A stretch of 64,000 nucleotides of DNA from Thorsellia kenyensis (GTDB lineage: Bacteria; Pseudomonadota; Gammaproteobacteria; Enterobacterales; Thorselliaceae), in the NCBI RefSeq assembly GCF_042432445.1, contig NZ_JBHLXE010000111.1, forward strand, positions 27,734 to 91,733. Direction: 5' to 3'. Under the pieces are notes generated by a model. It was given only the letters and a program-made list of their open reading frames with translations. It made no database searches and was not told where the DNA came from. The position numbers and the translations under genes are program-made. Shown here in pieces: positions 16,963 to 26,274 of this stretch (positions are counted from its first letter, which is position 1; the number at the start of each line of letters is the position of its first letter).

Positions 16963-18237
16963 ATGAAAAAAAACGTAAAATATACTCTCAGTCTTTTAAG
17001 TGCCTCACTTAGTTTATGCTCATTAAGTGTGTTTGCAAAATCTGATAGCCTGACTGTTTGGGCTTGGGATCCTAATTTTAATATTGCGATTATGCAAACT
17101 GCAAAAGAAATTTACCAAGCGAAAAACCCTGATGTAGAAATCAAAATAGAAGATTTTGCTAAAGCAGATGTGGAACAAAAAATGCAGGCAATGCTAGCCT
17201 CAGGGATGAGCGATACGCTACCTGATATCGTTTTAATAGAAGACTATAATGCACAAAAGTTTTTAACTTCCTATCCAGGCGCATTTGAACCTATGAATGG
17301 CAAAGTCGATTACAGTCAATTTGCCCCTTACAAAATAAAAATGATGACTGTCGATGATAAAACTTATGGACTCCCTTTTGATACAGGTGTAACCGGTCTA
17401 TATTATCGCACTGATTATATTGAACAAGCAGGTTTTAAAAAAGAAGATCTGCAAAATATTACTTGGGATCGTTATATCGAAATAGGCAAAACCGTTAAAG
17501 AAAAAACGGGAAAATTTATGATGGGAATGGAGCCAGCTGAAGCAGGATTAGTACGTATTATGATGCACTCGGCAGGTAGCTGGTATTTCGATGATAACGG
17601 AGAATTAAACCTTAAAAATAATACCGCCTTCAAACGTGCTCTTGAGTTACAAAAAGAGATGCATAAAGCGGGAATTGTTAGACCTGCTTTAGGATGGTCA
17701 GATTGGGTAAGTGTATTCACCTCTGGAGATTCCACTAGTATTATTAACGCAGGCGTATGGATAACTCCGACGGTAGAAAGTACCAAAGATCAAGCTGGAA
17801 AATGGGCTGTAGCTCCTTTACCCAAGTTAACTGGCGTTGATAACGCTACGCATTACTCAAATATTGGTGGCTCGAGCTGGTACGTTTTTTCTGCTAGCCC
17901 TAATAAAGATAAAGCCATTGAATTTTTAAATGAAACATTTGGTAAAGACGTCAGCTTCTATGACAAAATTCTTACCGAACGTGGAGCTGTAGGAACATTT
18001 ATCCCAGCAAGTCAGTCTGAAGCTTATAAAAAACCGATTGAGTTTTTTGGTGGACAAACTATCTATCAAGATTTTGCTAACTGGTTTGGCCAAATTCCTA
18101 GCATAAACTATGGTCTCTATACTTATGAAGCGGATGAAGCACTAAAAGCGCTTATGCCTGCTTACTTTAATGACCAAATGACACTAGATCAATTAATTGA
18201 AGAACTCGAAACTTCTTTACAGTATCAAATTCAATAG
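16963..18237 (+). CDS. ABC sugar transporter, periplasmic substrate-binding protein
   Basis: A 424-residue family 1 extracellular solute-binding protein of the carbohydrate uptake (CUT1) group. The signal peptide is residues 1-25, ending VFAKS; no lipobox cysteine follows, so it should be soluble in the periplasm. The segment LTVWAWDPNFN begins the first lobe. AAGGGA precedes the ATG. It is followed by two permeases, a glycosidase and an ATPase, and preceded by alpha-galactosidase, so the ligand is most likely an alpha- or beta-galactoside. The exact sugar cannot be read from sequence. Confidence 0.9.
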   Translation: MKKNVKYTLSLLSASLSLCSLSVFAKSDSLTVWAWDPNFNIAIMQTAKEIYQAKNPDVEIKIEDFAKADVEQKMQAMLASGMSDTLPDIVLIEDYNAQKFLTSYPGAFEPMNGKVDYSQFAPYKIKMMTVDDKTYGLPFDTGVTGLYYRTDYIEQAGFKKEDLQNITWDRYIEIGKTVKEKTGKFMMGMEPAEAGLVRIMMHSAGSWYFDDNGELNLKNNTAFKRALELQKEMHKAGIVRPALGWSDWVSVFTSGDSTSIINAGVWITPTVESTKDQAGKWAVAPLPKLTGVDNATHYSNIGGSSWYVFSASPNKDKAIEFLNETFGKDVSFYDKILTERGAVGTFIPASQSEAYKKPIEFFGGQTIYQDFANWFGQIPSINYGLYTYEADEALKALMPAYFNDQMTLDQLIEELETSLQYQIQ

Positions 18238-18250
18238 TTTTTAATAATTC

Positions 18251-18281
18251 ATGGCTTAACGAATAACAAACGTTAAGCCAT
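18251..18281 (+). terminator. Hairpin between binding-protein and permease genes
   Basis: ATGGCTTAACG and CGTTAAGCCAT form a perfect 11-bp stem with a 9-base loop, 13 bases after the stop codon. ABC operons often have such a stem here, giving partial termination and a stable 3' end so that binding protein exceeds permease. Confidence 0.6.
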
Positions 18282-18347
18282 TAGTTTAGCCAGTGGATGT
18301 TTTAAACACTTTATGTTGCATCAATATGCAACCCAAAGAAGGTAACT

Positions 18348-19235
18348 ATGCAAGCTACTCAACGTAAAAGTTTTCATAAATTTTATGACATTAATGGTTG
18401 GCTTTTTGTGTCCATCGCCCTTGGGCTGATTGCCATATTTATGCTTTACCCTATTATCAATTCTTTGTGGCTATCCACTCAATCTGGGAAAGGGGTTGTT
18501 ACTAAATTCGTCGGTTTAGGAAATTTTTCTCGTCTCTTAAATGACAAGGTCTTTTTAACGGCATTGACCAATACCTTTATTTTTTTAATTATTCAAGTGC
18601 CTATCATGATCTTGATATCTCTTGCCACAGCATCGTGTTTGAATTCTTCAAAACTCATGGGCCGCAGTTGGTTTAGACTGGCAATTTTTTTACCCTGTGT
18701 CACTTCATTAGTCGCTTATTCTATCGTATTTAAAAGTATGCTGAGCTATGATGGGATTGTTAACTCCACACTTTTATCGCTCGGTATCATTGACTCACCT
18801 ATCCCATGGTTAACCGACCCTTTTTGGGCGAAAGTCACCATTATCGTTGCCATCACATGGCGCTGGACAGGCTATAATATGATTTTTTATTTAGCTGCTA
18901 TGCAAAATATAGATAAGTCTATTTATGAAGCAGCTAGACTTGAAGGAGTCACCCCGATTCAGGCTTTCTTTAGAATTACGATTCCTTTACTCAAACCAGT
19001 CATTTTATTTACTTCCATTATGTCAACCATAGGGACACTTCAACTATTTGATGAAGCGATGAATATTACTCAAGGTGGCCCGTCTAATGCAACCCTAACG
19101 TTATCCATGTATATCTATAACTTGTCCTTTAAATTTGTGCCTAATTTTGGTTATGCAGCTACAGTATCGTACGTCATTGTGATATTTTCTGCGCTGTTTG
19201 CGTTTATACAGTTTAAAGTGGCTAAGGATAAATAA
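18348..19235 (+). CDS. ABC sugar transporter permease, MalF-like
   Basis: A 295-residue inner-membrane permease with six membrane segments. The EAA loop is EAARLEGVTPIQAFFRITIPLLKP near residues 196-219, the contact point for the ATPase. It is the first of a CUT1 permease pair and its stop is two bases before the second permease gene. It lacks the long periplasmic insert of E. coli MalF, as is normal for the raffinose, multiple-sugar and lactose members. Confidence 0.9.
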   Translation: MQATQRKSFHKFYDINGWLFVSIALGLIAIFMLYPIINSLWLSTQSGKGVVTKFVGLGNFSRLLNDKVFLTALTNTFIFLIIQVPIMILISLATASCLNSSKLMGRSWFRLAIFLPCVTSLVAYSIVFKSMLSYDGIVNSTLLSLGIIDSPIPWLTDPFWAKVTIIVAITWRWTGYNMIFYLAAMQNIDKSIYEAARLEGVTPIQAFFRITIPLLKPVILFTSIMSTIGTLQLFDEAMNITQGGPSNATLTLSMYIYNLSFKFVPNFGYAATVSYVIVIFSALFAFIQFKVAKDK

Positions 19236-19237
19236 AG

Positions 19238-20065
19238 ATGAATAAGACTCCTCGTTTTTCTGATAGATTTTATCGTATATTAATGTATGTTTTTCTCTCT
19301 TTTATGGCATTTGTTTCGGTTTTTCCATTCTACTGGTTAGTAGTAAGCAGTACCAACACCTCAACCGATGTCACTAAAGGCAAATTAACATTTGGATCGG
19401 AATTTATAAATAATTTTTCTAGACTCAATGAATCCGCTGATTTGGGATTGATGTTTTTCAATAGTGCTAAAATCTCTTTATTAGGTACCATTCTTACATT
19501 AATTGTCGCTTCTCTCGCTGGCTATGGGTTTGAAATTTACAAATCAAAACTACGCGATCGCGTTTTTAATGTCATCCTGCTAACCATGATGGTTCCTTTT
19601 GCGGCGCTTATGATCCCACTTTTTCAAATGATGGCAAAGTTTAATCTGTTAAATACCCATCTAGCCGTTATCTTGCCAAGCATTGCCTCTGTTTACATCA
19701 TTTTTTATTTTAGACAATGTGCAAAACAATTTCCTAAAGAGTTAATTGATGCGGCTAGAGTCGACGGTGTTAAAGAGTGGAAAATTTTTGTCTATGTCTT
19801 TTTTCCATCCATGCGTTCAACCTATGCGGCGGCATTTATCATCACATTCATGGCTAACTGGAATAACTACCTGTGGCCTTTAATTGTTCTTCAGTCTTCT
19901 GAAACTAAAACGTTAAATCTAATGTTATCTTCTTTATCCTCTGCTTACGTCCCTGATTTTGGCGTAATAATGATAGGCACTTTAGTGACTACCTTACCTA
20001 CATTATTGGTCTTTTTTGCTATGCAAAAACAATTTGTGGCAGGGATGGTAGGTTCAGTGAAATAA
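19238..20065 (+). CDS. ABC sugar transporter permease, MalG-like
   Basis: A 275-residue permease with six membrane segments and the EAA-type loop DAARVDGVKEWKIFVYVFFP near residues 170-189. The C-terminal QKQFVAGMVGSVK is typical of MalG-type proteins, where it contacts the ATPase. It pairs with the upstream permease as a heterodimer and is followed 70 bases later by a glycosidase gene. Confidence 0.9.
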   Translation: MNKTPRFSDRFYRILMYVFLSFMAFVSVFPFYWLVVSSTNTSTDVTKGKLTFGSEFINNFSRLNESADLGLMFFNSAKISLLGTILTLIVASLAGYGFEIYKSKLRDRVFNVILLTMMVPFAALMIPLFQMMAKFNLLNTHLAVILPSIASVYIIFYFRQCAKQFPKELIDAARVDGVKEWKIFVYVFFPSMRSTYAAAFIITFMANWNNYLWPLIVLQSSETKTLNLMLSSLSSAYVPDFGVIMIGTLVTTLPTLLVFFAMQKQFVAGMVGSVK

Positions 20066-20135
20066 AGCATGTACTTTGATTTATAAAAGCAATATTTACC
20101 CATAATTCTATATATTTAATAATAGAGGCACTCTA

Positions 20136-22436
20136 ATGACTCATTCAAATGCTACATACAACTATAATAATGATTGGATTTTTATTGAGGGAAGTTATAC
20201 TTCTGTACCTGAAGATAAATTATCAGCGAGCCAAAATGTAACGCTCCCACATAATGCCGTAGATTTACCTTATAACTATTTTGATGAAACCTGTTATCAA
20301 AAACCGTTCACTTATCAAAAAGTCATTCATTGGGAGCAATCTTTTGAAAACAAACAAGTTTGGATCCAATTTGATGGTGCAATGGCAAATTCCCACGTAT
20401 ACCTTAATGGAACTCTTATTTGTGAACATAAAGATGGTTATACTCCTTTTGAAGTCAATATTACCCCTTATCTTAAAGAAAAAGATGGCGTTCTGACAGT
20501 CATCATTGATGGCTCTGAAAACCCGAATATCCCTCCTTTTGGCGGTCAAATTGACTATTTAACTTATGCGGGTATCTACCGCCACGTTTGGTTAAAAACT
20601 AAAGATGAAATTCGTCTCAAAAACATCAGAGCGATTCCAACACATATCTTAGCTGACGATGCACAAGGTCAACAAACCACGTCTAAAACCGCGCAGCTTG
20701 AAATCACTGCATTTATTGAAAGTGTGGATAATGCCCACAGTGAATCTAAAACGCCCGTTACCCTAATTGCTACGCTTAAGGATAAAAATAATGTCATTGT
20801 TTCAAGTAAAACAGTGACTATTACCCTAGAACAAAATGTATCACAAACAGAGTCAACCTTTGTTATTGATGATCTTAATCTCATTGAACTTTGGGATGTT
20901 AACAACCCTGTTCTTTATACACTAGACGTAAGCATTGCTAATCAAACAAGCCAAGATGTTTTTACCCATAAAATCGGCTTTAGGCAAGTTAAATTTACTG
21001 AGAATGGCTTTTTACTCAATGGGAGAAAACTAAAAATCCGTGGGATCAATAGGCACCAATCATACCCTTATGTAGGCTATGCAATGGGTGATCACGCTCA
21101 GCGTATGGATGCTGATTTAGTTAAAAAAGAACTGAAATTTAACTTAGTAAGAACGTCACATTACCCTCAAGCGAAAAGCTTTTTAGAAAGATGTGATGAG
21201 TTAGGTCTACTGGTTTTTGAAGAAATCCCTGGATGGCAACATATAGGTGATGAAGCCTGGCAGGCGGTAACGATTGATAGTGTTAAACGAATGATTGAAA
21301 GAGATTGGAACCATGCAAGTATCATTCTCTGGGGAGTTCGTATCAATGAATCTCCTGATAATAGATCTTTTTATGAAAAAACCAATGCTATGGCAAAATC
21401 TTTAGACATTAGCCGTCAGACTGGAGGCGTACGCTGCATACCAAACAGTGAACTATTAGAAGATGTCTATACTATGAATGACTTTGTTTTAAATGGTGGA
21501 GAACTTGCATTACGTACCCAACAAGTAGTAACCGGCCTCGACAGAAAAGTACCTTATATGGTCACTGAGTTTAATGGTCATATGTTCCCGACTAAACGTT
21601 TCGATCCTGAGTTACATCAAGTTGAGCATGTCACGCGCCATCTTCGTGTAATGAATGCCTATTATGCCGATGAGTCTATATCTGGAGGCATTGGTTGGTG
21701 TTTATTTGATTATAATACTCACAAAGATTTTGGTGCAGGTGATAGAATTTGTTACCACGGCATCACTGATATGTTTAGGATCCCTAAATTTGCCGCCTAT
21801 GCCTATAAAAGCCAGTGTGAACCTGAGGAAGAAATTGTTCTACAACCTGTTACCGTATGGGCTCGTGGGGAACGCCCTGAATGCCTTGTTTTACCAACGA
21901 TGATTTTAACTAACCTGGATAAGGTTGAATTTCAAGTAGGCGATCATACAATTAAAACAGTCTATCCTTCTAATAATCGTTATCCCAATCTTCCTCACCC
22001 ACCTATGATTGTAGATGATTCTATTATTTCAGCTGAAGAGTTTGGTCTTTGGGGGATGAAATGGTCGAGCGTCACTATGCGTGGCTATCTCAATGGGCAA
22101 TGTGTTAAAACAGTGCATATGCCTGAAAATCCAGTTGCAAGCCATTTAACCATCGCTAGCGATTATGACTCCTTACCTGTAAAACAAAGGGCACAAACAC
22201 GTGTCATAGTAAATGCATTTGATCAAGCCGATAACATTTTATGGTTTATCGATGATTTTATTACGATAGATGTTCAAGGTGATGCAAAAGTAATTGGTCC
22301 TACTCAACTTATTCTTAAAGGCGGCGCGGTAGGCTTTTGGCTAGAAGCTGGCAATACGCCAGGCCCTGTATCAATTAAAGTCACTAGTAACCGTTTTGAC
22401 GCAGTGACGTTAAGCATTACTTTAACTGAGGAATAA
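20136..22436 (+). CDS. GH2 beta-galactosidase (or related beta-glycosidase)
   Basis: A 766-residue glycoside hydrolase family 2 protein. The sugar-binding jelly-roll is at about residues 15-180, an immunoglobulin-like domain follows, and the TIM barrel spans about 290-570. The acid/base is Glu405 (ILWGVRINES) and the nucleophile is Glu478 (YMVTEFNGH). A C-terminal region of about 180 residues is not part of the core. It is shorter than LacZ (1024) and lacks its C-terminal small domain, so it resembles the compact GH2 beta-galactosidase/beta-glucuronidase type. No signal peptide is present. It sits between permease and ATPase genes, three bases before the latter, so it should act on sugar brought in by this transporter. 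Beta-glucuronidase cannot be excluded. Confidence 0.85.
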   Translation: MTHSNATYNYNNDWIFIEGSYTSVPEDKLSASQNVTLPHNAVDLPYNYFDETCYQKPFTYQKVIHWEQSFENKQVWIQFDGAMANSHVYLNGTLICEHKDGYTPFEVNITPYLKEKDGVLTVIIDGSENPNIPPFGGQIDYLTYAGIYRHVWLKTKDEIRLKNIRAIPTHILADDAQGQQTTSKTAQLEITAFIESVDNAHSESKTPVTLIATLKDKNNVIVSSKTVTITLEQNVSQTESTFVIDDLNLIELWDVNNPVLYTLDVSIANQTSQDVFTHKIGFRQVKFTENGFLLNGRKLKIRGINRHQSYPYVGYAMGDHAQRMDADLVKKELKFNLVRTSHYPQAKSFLERCDELGLLVFEEIPGWQHIGDEAWQAVTIDSVKRMIERDWNHASIILWGVRINESPDNRSFYEKTNAMAKSLDISRQTGGVRCIPNSELLEDVYTMNDFVLNGGELALRTQQVVTGLDRKVPYMVTEFNGHMFPTKRFDPELHQVEHVTRHLRVMNAYYADESISGGIGWCLFDYNTHKDFGAGDRICYHGITDMFRIPKFAAYAYKSQCEPEEEIVLQPVTVWARGERPECLVLPTMILTNLDKVEFQVGDHTIKTVYPSNNRYPNLPHPPMIVDDSIISAEEFGLWGMKWSSVTMRGYLNGQCVKTVHMPENPVASHLTIASDYDSLPVKQRAQTRVIVNAFDQADNILWFIDDFITIDVQGDAKVIGPTQLILKGGAVGFWLEAGNTPGPVSIKVTSNRFDAVTLSITLTEE

Positions 22437-22439
22437 CTC

Positions 22440-23567
22440 ATGGCTGATATTTCAATTAAAAAATTAATTAAACGGTATGATAAAACCCAGACCATTCACG
22501 GTATAGATCTTGAAATCAAAAGTGGTGAATTTACTGTATTTGTAGGCCCCTCTGGGTGCGGTAAATCAACCTTATTAAGAATGATTGCCGGACTTGAAGA
22601 GATTACAGAGGGAGAGTTATGGATTGACAATCAATTAGTTAACCATGTAGATCCTGCTAATCGTGGTGTGGCGATGGTTTTTCAATCCTATGCACTTTAC
22701 CCTCATATGACGGTAGAAGAAAATATGGGATTTGGCTTGAAAATGAATGGCGTTGATAAATCTGTTATCCAAGCCAGAGTTAATGCCGCCGCAAAAACTC
22801 TTCAAATGGAACATTTACTTAAAAGAAAACCAAAAGATCTGTCCGGAGGACAAAGGCAACGTGTTGCCATAGGAAGAGCGATAGTACGTGAACCTAAGGT
22901 TTTCTTATTTGATGAACCATTATCTAATCTTGATGCTGAACTGCGTGTTGATATGCGCTTACAGATTGCTAAACTACATTATGAGTTACAGAACACTATG
23001 ATTTACGTGACACATGATCAAGTCGAGGCAATGACGTTAGCAGATAAAATCGTAGTTCTTAGAGCTGGCAATATAGAACAAGTAGGCTCGCCACTTGATT
23101 TATATCATAGACCCATCAATGAATTTGTTGCAGGATTCATTGGATCGCCTAAAATGAATTTTATTCCGGGTGTTATCAAATCAAATAACTATGAAAATGG
23201 TGACAAAGCCTATGTTACGGTTGAATTAGCTAACAAGCAGACTATCGTATTGCCTATCAATTATTTAGAAAAAGTCTCAATTGGAGATAATGTCAAATTA
23301 GGAATAAGACCTGAACACATCCAACTTTTTAGTGATGATACGGTAGTTCCTGATACTCACCATACTCTTGTTTTTGATAGTGAAGTTAGTGAACGTCTTG
23401 GCAGTGCCACATACCTATTTGGACGAATAGGTGATGTTGAAGGATTTAAAGTACAAATGAATGGCGATCATCATGTGGGTATGTTTCAAAAAATTAACGT
23501 CATGTTTGCGTTAAGTGATTGCCATTTATTTAATAAAGAGGGTTTACGGATTTCACCCAATAACTAA
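22440..23567 (+). CDS. ABC sugar transporter ATPase, MsmK/MalK-like
   Basis: A 375-residue ATPase of the MalK/UgpC/MsmK group that powers the two permeases. It has Walker A GPSGCGKST at about residues 36-44, the signature LSGGQRQRVAIGRAI near 134, Walker B FLFDEPLSNLDAELR and switch histidine VTHDQ, followed by the C-terminal TOBE regulatory domain (about 240-370). It ends the galactoside block. Such ATPases can serve several transporters. Confidence 0.93.
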   Translation: MADISIKKLIKRYDKTQTIHGIDLEIKSGEFTVFVGPSGCGKSTLLRMIAGLEEITEGELWIDNQLVNHVDPANRGVAMVFQSYALYPHMTVEENMGFGLKMNGVDKSVIQARVNAAAKTLQMEHLLKRKPKDLSGGQRQRVAIGRAIVREPKVFLFDEPLSNLDAELRVDMRLQIAKLHYELQNTMIYVTHDQVEAMTLADKIVVLRAGNIEQVGSPLDLYHRPINEFVAGFIGSPKMNFIPGVIKSNNYENGDKAYVTVELANKQTIVLPINYLEKVSIGDNVKLGIRPEHIQLFSDDTVVPDTHHTLVFDSEVSERLGSATYLFGRIGDVEGFKVQMNGDHHVGMFQKINVMFALSDCHLFNKEGLRISPNN

Positions 23568-23599
23568 ATAGATTAAAAATTAACGCAGTTTAACATGTT

Positions 23600-23637
23600 C
23601 TAAAATCAATCCTCCGCTGGGGGAGGATCGATTTTAG
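23600..23637. terminator. Terminator-like hairpin at the cargo/tra boundary
   Basis: CTAAAATCAATCCTCC pairs with GGAGGATCGATTTTAG, 16 bp with one mismatch and a 6-base loop. It lies between the convergent ATPase and DUF4400 genes. No long T run follows on either strand, but stem strength and position favour termination for both. Confidence 0.6.
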
Positions 23638-23695
23638 AGATTATGACAATACCAAATCTTTCCAGAATCAATAAAACCAGGGGCCAACTCTTCTT

Positions 23696-24328
23696 CTATC
23701 GATAGTTGGCATTAGCAAAAAGTAACATAGAAAAAAATCCTACGATAAGTGACAACAATAGTAACAAAAATAATGTCCATGCATACGGTAATATTAAGAC
23801 ATAAAGTAAAAGCCAACTCGCAGCAATAATAGCTTTTATGGCAAAACCAAAACGCAGTGCACTAGGCAAAGCAAATTCGTAGCTTTTCTTGCGTCTTATT
23901 AGCTCTCCTTCAATACTCAAAGCAACATAATACACACACAACCACGGTAAAAACAGCGTCAATACATTTTTTTTAAATAAAACCAAAAACCACAGTTTAC
24001 TCAAAAGTTCAATACGCTGATTCATCCAATTAAAATAGCTGTTTCCTAAGGTTTCTAATCCCTTAGAATGCATTTTTTCATCTCCACTTGGGATAAAAAA
24101 ATGCTGTACATGTTTTTTTAATCCTGAATGAATGACTAATTTTTGGTAATCGCTGTTTGTCTTTTGCAGTATCCGCTGACAGGTTGTATCCCCTAGTACA
24201 TTTTTAATATTTATTTGATGTTCATTTATGTGCAATGTGAGAGATTGTTCGGTAGATAATCCGAGAATTAATAGGCAAAGCACAAGCAAAGACAGGGATA
24301 GTAATATGATGAGGAAAATTTTGTTCAC
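23696..24328 (-). CDS. DUF4400 conjugative-element membrane protein
   Basis: A 210-residue membrane protein with an N-terminal membrane helix (residues 3-23), a polar domain and three further helices after residue 115, including FWLCVYYVALSIEGEL-like and WLLLYVLILPYAWTLFLLLL-like segments. Position directly after traD and topology match the DUF4400 protein of SXT/R391 and related integrating elements (s043 of SXT), whose role in transfer is not well defined. The start is a GTG with a poor ribosome site. In SXT the next gene is traL; here about 21 kb of metabolic genes come in between. Confidence 0.75.
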   Translation of the reverse strand: MNKIFLIILLSLSLLVLCLLILGLSTEQSLTLHINEHQINIKNVLGDTTCQRILQKTNSDYQKLVIHSGLKKHVQHFFIPSGDEKMHSKGLETLGNSYFNWMNQRIELLSKLWFLVLFKKNVLTLFLPWLCVYYVALSIEGELIRRKKSYEFALPSALRFGFAIKAIIAASWLLLYVLILPYAWTLFLLLLLSLIVGFFSMLLFANANYR

Positions 24329-24423
24329 TTAATTTTATTCTATTTAATTGTTTTTTTTCGTTTTCGGAACTTGTCAAGGTAGTTGTTAGTTATTCAATAG
24401 CGTTTCATTATTTAGTTAAACAG

Positions 24424-26274
24424 TTAATGAGTGGTTAAAATAGGTAATCTGCCCTTTAAAATTTTTCCCCCAGATACCATAGCGATATACTCAAGGTTGG
24501 GTAACTGACCAAGTAAATCTTTAGGAAAAAGTGTCACTTCTTCTTCCTGAAGTCTCTTTCCTGCTGAACCACTAGCAAGTAGTAGTTCTTCAGCATGATT
24601 ATTTGTCCCAATATCATTAATAATTGTATTGATCCTTACCATAGGAAAATTATCAGCGACATATTGCTGAGTTTTTGCATCCATAATTCTGAAGATAAGA
24701 AAATTATTGATATTACCAAGAACCTGAAGTGCCTTAGCTTCACTTCCTGTTCTCGCCGCGAAGTCTGCAAATGTCTGTGTTGCTACGACACAACGCATTT
24801 TTGCACCACGTCCTTTATTTAATAATTGAATAAAGGGATCGTTTATAACTTCAGCCGCTTCATCAATAAAAATATTTACAGGGAGATTTTCAATTCCATA
24901 ATTATATCTATCCCCTGCAACCGCAGTAAGATCGGATAATAATAAAGAACCTATCGCACTACCCACCATCGCATCTGTCAGTGAATCTAAGCCGATATAA
25001 GCCACACTATTCGTTTGGATAATTTTAGCAAAATCAGTAATTTTATCATCAATATGCTCCAGGGTAGATTTAGGGGAAAGTAAGGGACCTAACTCACTTG
25101 AAGTCAACATATTTAATACTGGCATTAAAGAGGCCACCATCTTTGAGTAATGTGTTCTATCATGCTTGAACATACTTAATAATCCTTCCAAATCGCTATT
25201 AGGATAATGAGGTTGTACTTCTGAAAAATAGTATTCATATAAATAATGTGCCATTTTCATTTTTTGGTTATTGGCCTTAACTTTTATCTCTGTAAATACT
25301 TCATTAAATTGTATGATATTTTTTTTAGCATAGGCATATACCGCTTTGACAACTAATTCTTCAGGACCACTTTCTAGATAATAACGAAGTGTTTTAAGGC
25401 TAGGTCTTTGCCCTATGATGAGTAATCCCTGCACAATGTTATTCAGTGCCATTTGACCAAATGCTTTAAAGGGATCGGCCCCAGTTTCTGATGGAATGAG
25501 CGCAGCAATACGACTTGCTATCTCGGTGCCTCGATTAAAATTTCGCAGCGGATTGATTTTGACAGAGTGCTCAGGGAAGCCAGGATGAAAGTAGATAAAT
25601 CGTTCAGCAGCACAGATATGTTCACAAGCCCTTTTTGCATTGTTACATAAAGCTTTGTCTCCTTTAGGATCGATAATTATAACCGCTTCATTTCGCAAAA
25701 TAGCCTGAGTGATCAATGTATCAAAGCAACGAGTTTTTCCAGCACCAGTGGTTCCAACAATTAGGGTATGTCCCTCAGTATGCAAAAGGGGCTGAAATAG
25801 ATAAGTCTGTTTAGCATCCAATCCATGTAGCCAGTGTGCACCGAATGTACTGCTCTCTTTTTCAATACTTTTTTGACTTGATTTAGAAATTTTAGAATGC
25901 ATACGTTGAAAATCAATCAAACGTTGAGTATGCTCTGCTGTCCACTCAAAGCCTTCTCCTAACCAAAGGAGATCGTCATGCTTTGTCATCAATTCACTTA
26001 ACGCATCTACATTCATAAAGGTAAGAGAATGCCCTTCCCCTTGTGGTTGAAATTGACTCAACTGAATGCCTTGCCTAAATTGATATATAATATAAAGAAG
26101 TGCCAGCAGAGAAACAATCATTGCATAGATGAATGGTAATGCATAGTATTTAACATAACCTATCGTATTGAAAATAAAGATAGCCCATAACCAAATTGAT
26201 GCATGTTCATAAATTGGTCGGTAAACATTTTGATAGCTAGCATATTTTTTTTGCATCCATTTACTCTTTTTCAT
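24424..26274 (-). CDS. traD: Conjugative coupling protein TraD (SXT/TOL type)
   Basis: A 616-residue type IV coupling ATPase, which docks relaxase-bound DNA at the secretion channel. Two membrane helices (about residues 26-44 and 47-65) are followed by the motor domain. Walker A is GTTGAGKT (174-181), then IIIDPKGDKAL, and Walker B is NIFIDEAAEV. Length is close to TraD of SXT-type elements (about 600), shorter than F TraD. It overlaps the end of traI by 14 bases. The gene looks intact. Confidence 0.92.
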   Translation of the reverse strand: MKKSKWMQKKYASYQNVYRPIYEHASIWLWAIFIFNTIGYVKYYALPFIYAMIVSLLALLYIIYQFRQGIQLSQFQPQGEGHSLTFMNVDALSELMTKHDDLLWLGEGFEWTAEHTQRLIDFQRMHSKISKSSQKSIEKESSTFGAHWLHGLDAKQTYLFQPLLHTEGHTLIVGTTGAGKTRCFDTLITQAILRNEAVIIIDPKGDKALCNNAKRACEHICAAERFIYFHPGFPEHSVKINPLRNFNRGTEIASRIAALIPSETGADPFKAFGQMALNNIVQGLLIIGQRPSLKTLRYYLESGPEELVVKAVYAYAKKNIIQFNEVFTEIKVKANNQKMKMAHYLYEYYFSEVQPHYPNSDLEGLLSMFKHDRTHYSKMVASLMPVLNMLTSSELGPLLSPKSTLEHIDDKITDFAKIIQTNSVAYIGLDSLTDAMVGSAIGSLLLSDLTAVAGDRYNYGIENLPVNIFIDEAAEVINDPFIQLLNKGRGAKMRCVVATQTFADFAARTGSEAKALQVLGNINNFLIFRIMDAKTQQYVADNFPMVRINTIINDIGTNNHAEELLLASGSAGKRLQEEEVTLFPKDLLGQLPNLEYIAMVSGGKILKGRLPILTTH

